DNA of 64,000 nt from Sphingobacteriales bacterium 44-15 (GTDB lineage Bacteria > Bacteroidota > Bacteroidia > Chitinophagales > Chitinophagaceae): assembly GCA_001899685.1 (NCBI GenBank), contig MKWG01000006.1, positions 181,319 through 245,318 of the forward strand, given 5' to 3'. The notes under the pieces are model-generated. The model worked only from the letters and a program-made list of their open reading frames with translations. It had not been told where the DNA came from and ran no database searches. Positions 1 to 10,100 of the stretch are shown here, in pieces; within the stretch, counting starts at the first letter, position 1, and every line of letters starts with the position of its first letter. A program made the translations under genes and the position numbers.

Positions 1-234
1 TGCAATAAATGCAATATAAAAATACCGTACAAACAGTTGCGGAGCGGCAGGATTATTACCTTTTTGCTGGATAAGGAAAGAAATAAGGCTGAGCACAAAA
101 AGAAAAACATTTCCCCACAACAATACTTTGATATCCAGCCCGGAGGATACCAGGAAGCCACGTAAAAAAAAGATCGCCAGGCTGAGTCCGGCAAACAGGA
201 AAACTACAGGTAAAAAAGACTTCCAGAACCGCAT
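1..234 (-). CDS. Partial membrane protein, cut by the left edge
   Basis: An open frame on the minus strand begins with ATG at 234 and stays open for 78 codons to the window edge, so only the N-terminal part is visible. It starts MRFWKSFLPVVFLFAGLSLA and holds two strongly hydrophobic stretches (about residues 5-25 and 38-58), then a Gln/Lys/Asn turn and the start of a third hydrophobic segment. This suggests a small multi-pass inner-membrane protein. I do not recognise the family. A gene next to an ATP synthase cluster is one possibility but nothing here proves it. It diverges from yceD, with about 258 bp between the two starts. Confidence 0.6.
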   Translation of the reverse strand, partial: MRFWKSFLPVVFLFAGLSLAIFFLRGFLVSSGLDIKVLLWGNVFLFVLSLISFLIQQKGNNPAAPQLFVRYFYIAFIA

Positions 235-463
235 GGCTAAAATTTTTAAATGGAGCGCAAAACTACAACAAGCCGGTACAAACTTTGCCTGAATTTTGCT
301 TTTGCTCCGAATGTATTCCAATTTTGGTGCTGGTAAGGAAGACTCCTACCAGGGCGGTCGCCCAGGCACATGTCTCCGTGTGCCGGAAAGTTATGTATGG
401 GAGCGAAAAATTAAAAGGCGCCCAATCTTACCATTATTATTCGTCTTTTCTCCCAAATTCTCT

Positions 464-471
464 TACCTTTG
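464..471 (+). promoter_or_regulatory. Bacteroidota-type -7 box (TACCTTTG) upstream of yceD
   Basis: TACCTTTG matches the TAnnTTTG -7 consensus of the Bacteroidota housekeeping sigma factor and lies 21 bp before the yceD ATG at 493. No clear -33 TTTG is present. It would drive yceD-rpmF and perhaps plsX. Confidence 0.5.
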
Positions 472-492
472 CAAGCCTTTAAAACAAAAAGC

Positions 493-1035
493 ATGGCAAA
501 CCGGCATGAATATGAGATTGCTTTTGTTGGGCTTAAGCCGGGCGAACATGAGTTTGTGTACGAGATAGATGACAGTTTTTTTGAGGAAATCCAGCCACAG
601 CAGGACTTTAAAAATGCCCATGTGACGGTGAAGCTGATCCTTGATAAAAAGTCGTCTTTCCTGATGCTTAAGTTTGAGATAGGCGGTGCTGTGCAGTTGC
701 AGTGTGATATATGCGGCAACCCGCTGCAAACAAATCTCTGGGATGATTTTGAGGTGCTGGTAAAGATGGTAAATGACCCGGACGAGATGAATGCGGAAGA
801 AGAGGATCCCGATGTGTACTATATCTCAAGGACAGAAAGCCATATTAACGTAAAAAGCTGGATCTACGAATTCATAAATCTGAGCATACCACTGCAACAT
901 ACCTGTGCAAATAATCCCGACGGCAGTTCGGGCTGCAACCAGGAAGCGCTGGAAATGCTAAAGAAGCTGACTAACAGGGATCCGGAAAGTGATAACCCGA
1001 TCTGGAAAGGATTGGATAAATTCAGAAACAATTAA
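493..1035 (+). CDS. yceD: YceD/DUF177 family protein (23S rRNA accumulation protein)
   Basis: This 180-residue protein belongs to the DUF177/YceD family, which in bacteria and plastids is needed for normal accumulation of 23S rRNA. The typical acidic N-terminal half is followed by a Cys pair (CDICG, about residue 77) and further cysteines near the C-terminus (CANNPDGSSGC, about residue 138), which may bind metal. The start is taken at ATG 493 (MANRHEYEI), not at the earlier in-frame codon at 469, because 493 follows a well-placed promoter and an A-rich leader. rpmF begins 11 bp downstream. The yceD-rpmF-plsX order is the conserved arrangement and supports the call more than the sequence alone does. 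Confidence 0.85.
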   Translation: MANRHEYEIAFVGLKPGEHEFVYEIDDSFFEEIQPQQDFKNAHVTVKLILDKKSSFLMLKFEIGGAVQLQCDICGNPLQTNLWDDFEVLVKMVNDPDEMNAEEEDPDVYYISRTESHINVKSWIYEFINLSIPLQHTCANNPDGSSGCNQEALEMLKKLTNRDPESDNPIWKGLDKFRNN

Positions 1036-1046
1036 AATTTAGTGTT

Positions 1047-1238
1047 ATGCCAAATCCAAAACGCAGACACTCTCAGCAGCGCGGTGCGAAAAGAAGGACC
1101 CACTATGTAGCTGAGACCGTGACGTTAAGCAAAGACAGTGTTACCGGTGAAACACACGTTCGCCACCGCGCACATGTAAGTGAAGGAAAGTTGTATTACA
1201 AAGGAAAGGTAGTAGCGGAGAAATCTCCCATCAAATAG
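1047..1238 (+). CDS. rpmF: 50S ribosomal protein L32
   Basis: This 63-residue basic protein starts MPNPKRRHSQQRGAKRRTHY, the characteristic L32 N-terminus, and continues with the HVRHRAHVSEGKLYYKGK segment. L32 sits on the large subunit near the peptidyl transferase region. Zinc-binding L32 paralogues carry two CxxC pairs, and none is present here, so this is the zinc-free (C-) form. It lies between yceD and plsX, probably in one transcript. Confidence 0.95.
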   Translation: MPNPKRRHSQQRGAKRRTHYVAETVTLSKDSVTGETHVRHRAHVSEGKLYYKGKVVAEKSPIK

Positions 1239-1333
1239 CTTTGTTTTCCTATAAATGCGTTTCCCAATTCTGAATAAATAATTTTTATTTGGACTTGGGA
1301 TTTGTATTTTTCAGATTTTCCCCAAATTTGCTT

Positions 1334-2281
1334 ATGAATATCGCTTTAGATATGATGGGCGGCGATTATGCCCCCGAGGAAGCCGTTCTTGGTGTGAAAG
1401 AATATTTTTCAGGCAATACGGCGCCTGCACACCTCCTATTGATCGGCGACGAACAGAAGTTATCCCCGTTGGTGCAGCAGCATCTTTCCCAAATAAAGCA
1501 CTATTCCGTAATACACGCTCCCCAGGTCATAGACATGCATGAGCATCCTACCAAAGCGCTGAAAGAAAAACAGCAGTCTTCCATCGCTGTCGGATTTCAC
1601 CTGCTGGCTTCAGGCAAGGCAGATGCTTTTATCAGTGCAGGCAATACCGGCGCTATGCTGGTAGGTGCGCTGTACAGCATTAAGCCGGTTGAAGGCGTGA
1701 GCCGCCCCACCATCGGCGCATATATGCCAAGGGAAAATGGTAAGCTCGGCTTATTGCTGGATGCAGGGATAAATGCAGACTGCAAGCCCGAAAACCTGGT
1801 CCAGTTTTCCATACTGGGGTCCTTATTTGTACAGCATGTATGGAATATTGACAATCCTAAAGTAGCCCTGCTGAATATAGGGGAAGAAGAAGGTAAAGGC
1901 AATATACTGGCACAGGCAGCCTATCCCCTGCTTAAGGAAAACAAGCTTATCAATTTTACAGGCAATGTAGAAGGCCGGGATGTTTTTCTTGATAAAGCAG
2001 ATGTAATAGTGTGCGAAGGATTTACAGGAAATGTAATACTAAAAATGGCGGAAAGCATTTATGACATTACCAAAAGGCGTAATATCCGGGACAGCTATTT
2101 CGACAGGTTTGAATTTGAACAGTATGGCGGTGTGCCGGTATTGGGCGTAAACAAACCGGTGATCATTGGTCACGGCATCTCACGGGGAGCGTCTTTCAAA
2201 AATATGATCCTGCTTTCGCAAAAAATTATAGAAATAGACCTCATGGGGAAGATCAGGAACAGCTTTGAGCCTGAAGCTTAA
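1334..2281 (+). CDS. plsX: Phosphate acyltransferase PlsX
   Basis: PlsX makes acyl-phosphate from acyl-ACP and phosphate, the first step feeding PlsY in phosphatidic acid synthesis. It is a peripheral membrane enzyme. The N-terminus MNIALDMMGGDYAPEE carries the family signature DxMGGD, followed by the conserved SAGNTGA segment (about residue 97) and CEGFTGNVILK near residue 230. The start at ATG 1334 gives 315 residues, the usual length. An upstream in-frame TTG at 1289 would add 15 non-conserved residues and was rejected. plsX is usually followed by fabH on the same strand. Here fabH lies next to it but is inverted, and the genes converge over a repeat element. Confidence 0.95.
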   Translation: MNIALDMMGGDYAPEEAVLGVKEYFSGNTAPAHLLLIGDEQKLSPLVQQHLSQIKHYSVIHAPQVIDMHEHPTKALKEKQQSSIAVGFHLLASGKADAFISAGNTGAMLVGALYSIKPVEGVSRPTIGAYMPRENGKLGLLLDAGINADCKPENLVQFSILGSLFVQHVWNIDNPKVALLNIGEEEGKGNILAQAAYPLLKENKLINFTGNVEGRDVFLDKADVIVCEGFTGNVILKMAESIYDITKRRNIRDSYFDRFEFEQYGGVPVLGVNKPVIIGHGISRGASFKNMILLSQKIIEIDLMGKIRNSFEPEA

Positions 2282-2292
2282 GATTGTCAAAC

Positions 2293-2412
2293 GTGAAACG
2301 ACAGACGTGAAACAACAAATGTGAAACGTGAAATGATCAATGTGAGTATCTCACCTCTATCCTCTCACTTCTCACAAAGAAACACCATAAACCATTGTTG
2401 ACATAAAGCTAA
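2293..2412. repeat. Heptad-word repeat element between plsX and fabH (copy 1 of the composite element)
   Basis: Starting from GTGAAACGACAGACGTGAAAC, this element runs through further GTGAAAC words, then inverts into CTCACTTCTCAC words, and ends in TTGTTGACATAAAGCTA. The inverted halves could form a hairpin between the convergent genes. The order of parts matches copies at 40010-40120 and 47232-47315. The terminal CTA is the complement of the fabH TAG stop codon. Confidence 0.7.
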
Positions 2413-3401
2413 CACCCCCACCTGATGAGCGTGGCGCCCCAGGTAAACCCTCCGCCAAACGCAGCCAGTACGAGGTAGTCGCCCTTCTTCAGTTTATCTT
2501 CCCAGTCCCAGAGACAAAGCGGAATAGTCCCGGCTGTGGTATTCCCATATTTCTGAATATTGAGCATCACCTTTTCGGCAGGCAACCCCATGCGGTTAGC
2601 TGTAGCGTCAATAATGCGCTTGTTGGCCTGGTGAGGTACCAGCCAGGCTATATCATCCGCACCTAAATTATTTCGTTGTATCAATTCGAAGCTTACGTCA
2701 GCCATATCTCTTACAGCATGCTTGAATACAGCCTGTCCTTCCTGGTAAATAAAATGTTCTTTATTGGTTACCGACTCAATGCTTGCAGGCTTTAAGGAAC
2801 CGCCCGCTTTCATGTGCAAATGGTGCCCGCCTGCGCCGTCGCTTCTTAGTATGCTGTCCAGAACACCGTATCCCTCGGTGTTGGGCTCAAGGAGCACAGC
2901 ACCGGCGCCATCTCCAAAAATGATACAGGTTGTTCTGTCGCTGTAATCCACAATAGCACTCATTTTGTCTGCTCCCGCCACAATAACCTTTTTGTACCTG
3001 CCGCTTTCTATGAGCGATGCACCTGTAGTAAGGGAATATAAAAAACCGCTGCAGGCAGCGGCAAGATCAAACCCCCAGGCATTTACAGCGCCAAGCTTAT
3101 GACAAACGATATTTGCAGTAGAAGGGAACACCATATCGGGTGTTACTGTTCCTACTATGATACAATCTATTTCCTCAGCCCCGATACCTCTTTTTTCAAG
3201 CAGTCGCTCAATAGCGGGCACTACCATATCAGAAGTTCCAAGCCCTGCCCCCTTCAACAGCCGTCGTTCTGAAATGCCCGTTCTTGTTCTGATCCATTCA
3301 TCATTGGTGTCTACCAGCTTTTCCAGTTCGGCGTTGGTCAGCACATAGTCCGGCACATAGCCTCCGATGGCAGTAATAGCAGCGCTTATTTTTGAGCTCA
3401 T
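2409..3401 (-). CDS. fabH: Beta-ketoacyl-ACP synthase III
   Basis: FabH condenses acetyl-CoA (or a branched primer) with malonyl-ACP to start type II fatty acid synthesis. The catalytic triad is intact: Cys in AAACSGF, His in VPHQAN and Asn in YGNTTAG. The start is taken at ATG 3401 ([19 protein letters not shown]), giving 330 residues. A longer frame to 3512 would add 37 residues and run into the ruvA promoter. The gene converges on plsX and diverges from ruvA. A TTTTG...TATTTTCG pair in the 60 bp upstream could serve as its promoter. The stop codon lies at the end of a repeat element shared with other loci. Confidence 0.95.
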   Translation of the reverse strand: MSSKISAAITAIGGYVPDYVLTNAELEKLVDTNDEWIRTRTGISERRLLKGAGLGTSDMVVPAIERLLEKRGIGAEEIDCIIVGTVTPDMVFPSTANIVCHKLGAVNAWGFDLAAACSGFLYSLTTGASLIESGRYKKVIVAGADKMSAIVDYSDRTTCIIFGDGAGAVLLEPNTEGYGVLDSILRSDGAGGHHLHMKAGGSLKPASIESVTNKEHFIYQEGQAVFKHAVRDMADVSFELIQRNNLGADDIAWLVPHQANKRIIDATANRMGLPAEKVMLNIQKYGNTTAGTIPLCLWDWEDKLKKGDYLVLAAFGGGFTWGATLIRWGC

Positions 3402-3491
3402 GTATATCTCTGTTTCGAAATTGGGCACGAAAATACAATTATCATGATAAATCAAAACTTCCGGTATCGGATTTCTACAAACACAATCCAT

Positions 3492-3499
3492 TATCTTTG
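3492..3499 (+). promoter_or_regulatory. TATCTTTG -7 box upstream of ruvA
   Basis: TATCTTTG matches the TAnnTTTG consensus and lies 18 bp before the ruvA ATG at 3517, in the fabH-ruvA divergent gap. It probably starts the ruvA-sprA transcript. Confidence 0.5.
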
Positions 3500-3516
3500 C
3501 CAACTTTACCATTAAG

Positions 3517-4101
3517 ATGATAGCTTTTGTAACAGGTAAGTTTGTGTATAAAGCCCCTTCAGTGGTGCACGTAGACGTGAACGGCGTGGGCTATGAGGTG
3601 CAGATCAGCCTGAATACCTATTCAAAGATCCAGCAACTGGACAGGGGATCCCTGCATACATGGCTTCATATAAAAGAAGACGCTCATACATTGTACGGTT
3701 TTTTTGATTTGTCCGAAAAAAATATCTTTGTGCAGCTCATCAGTGTAAATGGTGTGGGCACATCCACCGCCCGTATGATGCTGTCTGCCCTGCAACCGGA
3801 AGAGCTTTCACAGGCGATCATAACGGGAGATACACTTACCCTGGAAAAAATTAAAGGTATCGGTAAAAAAACGGCGGAAAGAATAGTGCTTGAACTGAGA
3901 GATAAGATCAGCAAAAATATCACCCCAACCAATAGTTCTGCACTCATAAACAATACTTTGCAGCAGGATGCGTTAAATGCGTTAGTAGCACTCGGCATTG
4001 CACGGAATATGGCTGAGTCTGCTATTAAAAAAGCATTATCATCCGATCCCTCTACTGAAAATCTGGAAATTTTAATTAAAAAGGCACTTCAGCTTATTTG
4101 A
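3517..4101 (+). CDS. ruvA: Holliday junction branch migration protein RuvA
   Basis: RuvA forms a tetramer that holds the four-way Holliday junction and loads the RuvB motor during recombinational repair. The 194-residue protein has the three expected parts: an N-terminal OB fold ([12 protein letters not shown]...), a central tandem helix-hairpin-helix region with [15 protein letters not shown] and [14 protein letters not shown], and a C-terminal helical domain (about residues 145-194) that contacts RuvB. sprA starts 33 bp downstream on the same strand. A ruvA-sprA pairing is known from several Bacteroidota. Confidence 0.95.
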   Translation: MIAFVTGKFVYKAPSVVHVDVNGVGYEVQISLNTYSKIQQLDRGSLHTWLHIKEDAHTLYGFFDLSEKNIFVQLISVNGVGTSTARMMLSALQPEELSQAIITGDTLTLEKIKGIGKKTAERIVLELRDKISKNITPTNSSALINNTLQQDALNALVALGIARNMAESAIKKALSSDPSTENLEILIKKALQLI

Positions 4102-4134
4102 GAAGAAATCTACCCATTAAACAACAAGGGAAAA

Positions 4135-7100
4135 TTGGCTTTATCTTATTCGAATATCCTTCGCATAACCATATATATTGCGGTTATATGGCTTTGCTGC
4201 TTTGATGCAGGTGCTGCGCCTGTATCTGCCAATGCCCCTTTGCAGGTAAAAGATACCATTCCGGGCAGTAAGGGAGATACGCTTACCTTACAGGATTCTC
4301 TGAAATATCCTATCACAGACCGGAGAGTGGATAAGATCAGTAATGATGCCGTCAGGGGGTTTGACCTGAACGATCCGTCCAATATCCAAGATTCCATCAT
4401 CTACGACCCCAAAGAAAAGAAGTACTATATCATTGAAAAAATAGGGGACAAATATTACCGTAAGCCCACGGAGCTCACTTTCGAAGAATTTAACAGGATA
4501 CAGGCGAGAAAACAGGAGAATGAATATTTCCGCCAGCGGGCAAATACCATAAGCCTCATGAACCGGAGCCTGCTGAAACCCGATCTCAAAGCTACTGATG
4601 ACCTGTTCAACAGGCTTTTCGGGAATGGGAAAGTTGATATCCGGCCACAGGGAACAGTGGGCATCACAGCAGGCTACCAGGGACAGAATGTAAAAAACCC
4701 TACCCTTCCTGAACGGGCAAGAAAAAACGGCGGCTTTGATTTTGACATGGCTGCCAACCTCAATGTCATAGCCAACATTGGAGATAAGGTAAAGCTCCCG
4801 ATCTCCTACAATACCCAGTCCACTTTTGATTTTCAAAACCAGTTAAAACTCGAATACACAGGCAAAACCGATGAGATCATAAAAAAAATAGAGCTCGGCA
4901 ATACCAGCTTCGCTTCTAAGGGTTCGCTCATTCCGGGCGCCCAGTCCTTGTTTGGGATAAAAACCCAGATGCAGTTTGGTAAGCTCTGGGTCACAGGTGT
5001 ATTTGCCACGCAAAAATCACAGCGGCAATCCAGGGCGCTGCAGGGAGGTGCAGCCACCATGCAGATAGCAGTGAAAGCAGATGATTATGATGAGAACCGG
5101 AACTTTCTATTGGCCCAGTATTTCAACAGGAAGTATAATGACGCGATGAAAACAATACCGGTAGTGTCATCGCAGGTACAGGTGATGCGGCTTGAAGTAT
5201 GGGTAACCAACAGGACGGGTACGGGTATTACCACCGATACAAGAGATGTGGTTGGACTGATGGACATAGGCGAGCCTCACCCTTATGGCGCATGGGGTGG
5301 TTCCGGCAATGACCTGGATCTGCCCCGCAACGATGCCAATAATCTTTACCGCCAGGTGGTAAGCAATGGCAGCAACAGGAATCCCTCCCTTGTGGTAGGC
5401 AACCTCACGGGCATGGGGCTCCGGCAGGTGCAGGATTTTGAAAAAACATTTGCCCACAAGCTCGATTCCAACCAGTATACCTATAACCCCCAGATCGGTT
5501 TTCTTTCCCTGAACACCCCGCTGCAGGCCAATGAAGTGCTGGCGGTGGCTTTCCAGTACTCTTATAATGGAAGGGTGTACCAGGTAGGGGAGTTTTCGCA
5601 GGATGTGCCGGTAGATTCCAGCTCCGGCGTACAGAAGGTATTGTTCCTGAAATTGCTGAAAGCTACCTCCGCGCGTACACAGTTGCCTATATGGAAGCTG
5701 ATGATGAAGAACATCTATACGCTCAAGAGCAGCAATGGCGAATATCTCTCCGCACTCGACAAGACCGATTTTCAATTAAATGTGCTGTACAATGAACCGG
5801 GAGGAGGGGAAAAAAGATACCTGCCGGAAGGCGACCAGGCGGGTGTCCCGTTATTGACCCTGCTGAACCTGGACCGGCTGAACAATCAAAATGATCCGCA
5901 ACCCGATGGAGTATTTGACTTTGTGGAAGGTTATACGGTACTGCCTTACAAGGCCCAGATCATCTTCCCTGTACTGGAGCCTTTCGGGCGCGACCTGGCG
6001 CCAGCCTTCTCTGACCCTGCGTTACAGCAAAAATATTTGTATCTGCCATTATACGATACCATAAAAGCGATTGCCCAGACTTATGCCAACCTCGACAGGT
6101 TCGTGATAAAGGGATCAGCCAAGGCATCCAGCGGAGGTCAGTCCGAAATATCGCTGAATGCATTCAACGTGCCGCAGGGCTCCGTAACAGTAACAGCCGG
6201 CGGCAGGACCTTACAGGAAGGCGTGGATTACGATATAAATTACGTATCAGGTACCGTGCGCATCATTAACCAGGCAATATTGAGCTCAGGCATTCCCGTG
6301 GATGTACAGTTTGAGAACCAGGCTGCATTCGGGCTGCAGCAAAGGAACTATATGGGACTAAGGCTGGATTATCTGGCCAATAAAAATCTGACTATCGGGG
6401 CGACAGCGGTGCGGTTGAGCGAGAGACCTTATTTCACTAAAATGGGCTATGGAGAGGATCCGATCCGCAATACCATGATAGGAGCCGACTTCAGCTATCA
6501 CAACGAGATCCCCCGGCTGAACAGGTTGCTGGATCGCCTGCCATTTTATACCCCTAACGGCGCCTCAAGCATTACCGCCTTTGGAGAGGGCGCCCGCATG
6601 ATCCCCGGGCATGCGCCCCAGATTGGCAAAGGGAGCGCAGGCCTGGTGTATATCGACGACTTTGAGGGAACGCGTGCAAGCATTGACCTCCGGTTTCCGC
6701 TCATCAGCTGGGCGCTTGCCAGCACGCCGCTCGGAGCCACTGATAAAAATGATAATATCCTCTTCCCCGAAGCAGGGCTCTACAATAATCTTGACTATGG
6801 AAAAAACAGGGCTAAGCTCGCCTGGTACAATATTGAGCCCGTGCTGCAGGAAAGAAAAAACTCAAGCAACCCGCTAAGGGATAACGTAGAAGAGCTTTCC
6901 GACCCACGTGTACGCGCTGTATCCCAGTCAGAAATTTTTCCCGAGCGTACTCCCGAATACGGGCTTAACCAGCTTGTAACATTCGACCTGGCTTACTATC
7001 CCAAAGACCGGGGGCCCTATAACTATGATGCTACCGGCGTGGATCCATCGGGTAAACTCACAAGCCCGTCTAAGCGCTGGGGTGGCATGATGCGTTCAAT

Positions 7101-10100
7101 AGACCAGACAGACTTTGAAACCAACAACGTAGAGTTTATCGAATTCTGGGTGCTTGACCCGTTTATCAAAAACCCGGGCTCTGCAGGAGGACAATTGTAT
7201 TTCAATCTTGGAAATGTTTCGGAAGATATCCTGAAGGACGGCAAGCGTTCCTATGAAAACGGGCTTCCTACCCCAACGATCCCTGCCCAAACAGACAATT
7301 CGCTATGGGGAAAGGTGCCGGTAAATCCTATCCAGGTTACACAGGCTTTCAGCAATGCTCCAGAAGACCGCCCCTACCAGGATGTGGGCTTTGACGGGCT
7401 GACGGATGATGATGAGAAAACACAGCATGCACAATACCTTCAGTCGCTACAGGCACAAACCGGGGCAGGCTCACCCGCCTACCAGGCAGCAGCAGCCGAC
7501 CCCTCGGCCGATAATTTCAAGTACTATCGTGATGCAGACTATGATAAAGCCAATACAGGCATTTTAGGACGGTATAAAAATTTCAATGGCCCACAGGGCA
7601 ATTCACCGGTATCTTCCGCCAGCTCCGAGTTTTCTTCTGCCGCAACTTTATACCCCGATGCAGAAGACCTGAACAAGGATAACACACTCAACGAAAATGA
7701 AGAGTATTTCCAGTACCGTGTGGACATAAAGCCCAAGACTGCAGCCGAAATGCAGATCGGCAGCAACTTTATTGTTGATAAGAAAGAAGTGAGTGTAACG
7801 CTGGCCAACGGGCAAAAAGAAAACCAGATATGGTACCAGTTCAGAATACCTGTTAACAGCTATGATAAAAAAATCGGCAACATTCCTGATTTTAAATCTA
7901 TTCAATTCATCAGGATGTTCCTCACCGGCTTTGACGATTCTGTTGTGCTGCGTTTTGCCAAATTAGACCTCGTCAGGAATCAATGGAGAAAATTCGGTTA
8001 TGAGTTAGATACCGCAGGTGTATATAAGCCTATCAGCGCTTCAGACCCCGTAAACTTTACCGTGGGAGCAGTTAATATAGAAGAAAACGATAACCGCCAG
8101 CCTGTTCCCTACCGCATCCCTCCCGGCATTGAGAGAGTGCAGGCATTAAGCAACGGGGGGATCAATATTTTGCAGAATGAGCAGGCAATGAGCCTGCAGA
8201 TCTGTAACCTACCCAGCGGGCAGGCAAGGAGTGTTTTTAAAAGCACCAATCTTGACATCCGCCAATACCGTAAGCTTTCCATGTTCATTCATGCGGAAAG
8301 CGTTACGGGGCAACCGGCTTTAACAGACGGAAAGATCAATGCAGTAATACGGATAGGCAGCGACTATATCAGTAATTTCTACGAAATCAAAATACCACTG
8401 AAAATAACGCCGGCCGGCACTACGGTAGATACGGATATCTGGCCGGAAGCCAACAACCTCGACTTTGACCTGAGTGTACTGGAGGAGCTGAAAGCAGAGC
8501 GCAACACCCAGTTGTTCAATCCCAATAATATTTACAGGAAAGTGGTTGACGGGCGAACATACTCGGTGATCGGAAGCCCGAATTTCGGAGAAGTGCAGGG
8601 TTTTCTTGTAGGAGTGGAAAACCCGGGCGACGGCACAGGTCCGCCGGTATGCACAGAAGTATGGATAAACGAGCTGAGACTGTCACAAATTGATGAAAAG
8701 GGAGGCTGGGCCTCAGTGGGAAGAGTAGACCTTACCCTTGCCGACTTAGGTACGCTTACTTTTTCCGGCAACATGCACACGGTTGGGTTTGGCACGCTGG
8801 AGCAAAGAGTGAATGAACGCGCCAGGGATAATTATGTACAATTTGATGCTGCCGCCAACCTGCAGTTGGGCAAGCTTCTTCCCAAAAGCGCGGGCATTGA
8901 AATTCCTTTTTACGCCGGGATATCGCAAACGATAAGCACCCCGGAATATGACCCCTACGACAAAGACATCAAGCTGAAAGACAAGATGAATGCTGCCGGG
9001 GCCAATAAAGATTCCATCCGTAACGCGGCTGTTGATATTACCACCATTAAAACGGTTACGATCACCAATGCAAGAAAAGTGCTGCCCGAAGGGAAAAAGC
9101 AACGACTATGGAGCATATCTAACCTGGATTTCAGCTATTCGTATACGTCTGTCCTATCTCATAATCCGCTGATAGAAAACAACGAGATAAAGAAATACAA
9201 GGGTGGCATCGGGTATAACTATACCGGTCAACCGAAGTGGATCGAGCCCTTCAAGAGCATGGTCAAAAGTAAGTCTGCCTGGTTTGACATGGTAAGAGAT
9301 TTCAATGTCAATCTTACACCGGCGCTTATAAGCATCCGTTTCGATGCCAACAGGCAATTCGGCGCGGTGAGAGCGCGGGAAGTATATGTGCCGGGCACAG
9401 CTCCCAGCCCTTATAAAATACCGGAGACCTATGATAAGTTCTTCACTTTCGACAGGCATTATAATTACCGCTGGGATATTACCCGGTCACTGAATTTTGA
9501 TTTTGAGGCGCTCAACAATGCAAGAATAGATGAGCCAGCGGGAAGAATAGATACCAGATCTAAAAAAGACACGCTTTGGAAAAACTTCTTCAGGGGCGGG
9601 AGAAATGTGCTGTATAACCAGCGTGCAGATTTCACCTACAATATACCCACCAACAAATTGCCCCTGATTGACTGGACAAATGCAAACGTGGCTTACAAAA
9701 CCACTTACAACTGGATCGGAGCTTCCAGGCTTGCCGTCAACCTCGGCAACACTATACAAAACAGCTATGCAAAATCAGCTACCGTAGATTTTGACCTCAA
9801 CCGGCTGTACAGTAAGCTCAGGATACTGAGAGCCCTGGATCAACAGGGCGGAAATGCTCCCAACCAGCCGCCCCGCCCGCCCGGAAAGCAGAACAATCCT
9901 TCTGATACCACTAATAAGAAAAAGAAAGATCCCAATGATCTGCCTGAGCTTAATGGGTTTGTAAAAGCTATAGGTAAGATCATTACTTCTGTGAAACGGG
10001 TAAACCTCACTTACAGCGAAGGCGCTACCTCCTTTATCCCGGGCTATATGGATAGCACCAAGCTGCTGGGGCAGGACTGGAGCAGCGGCGCTCCGGGTAT

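Noticed and set aside
411..729. Minus-strand open frames opposite yceD
   Set aside because: They overlap a clear conserved gene, have no family resemblance and carry Cys-rich random composition. Shadow frames.
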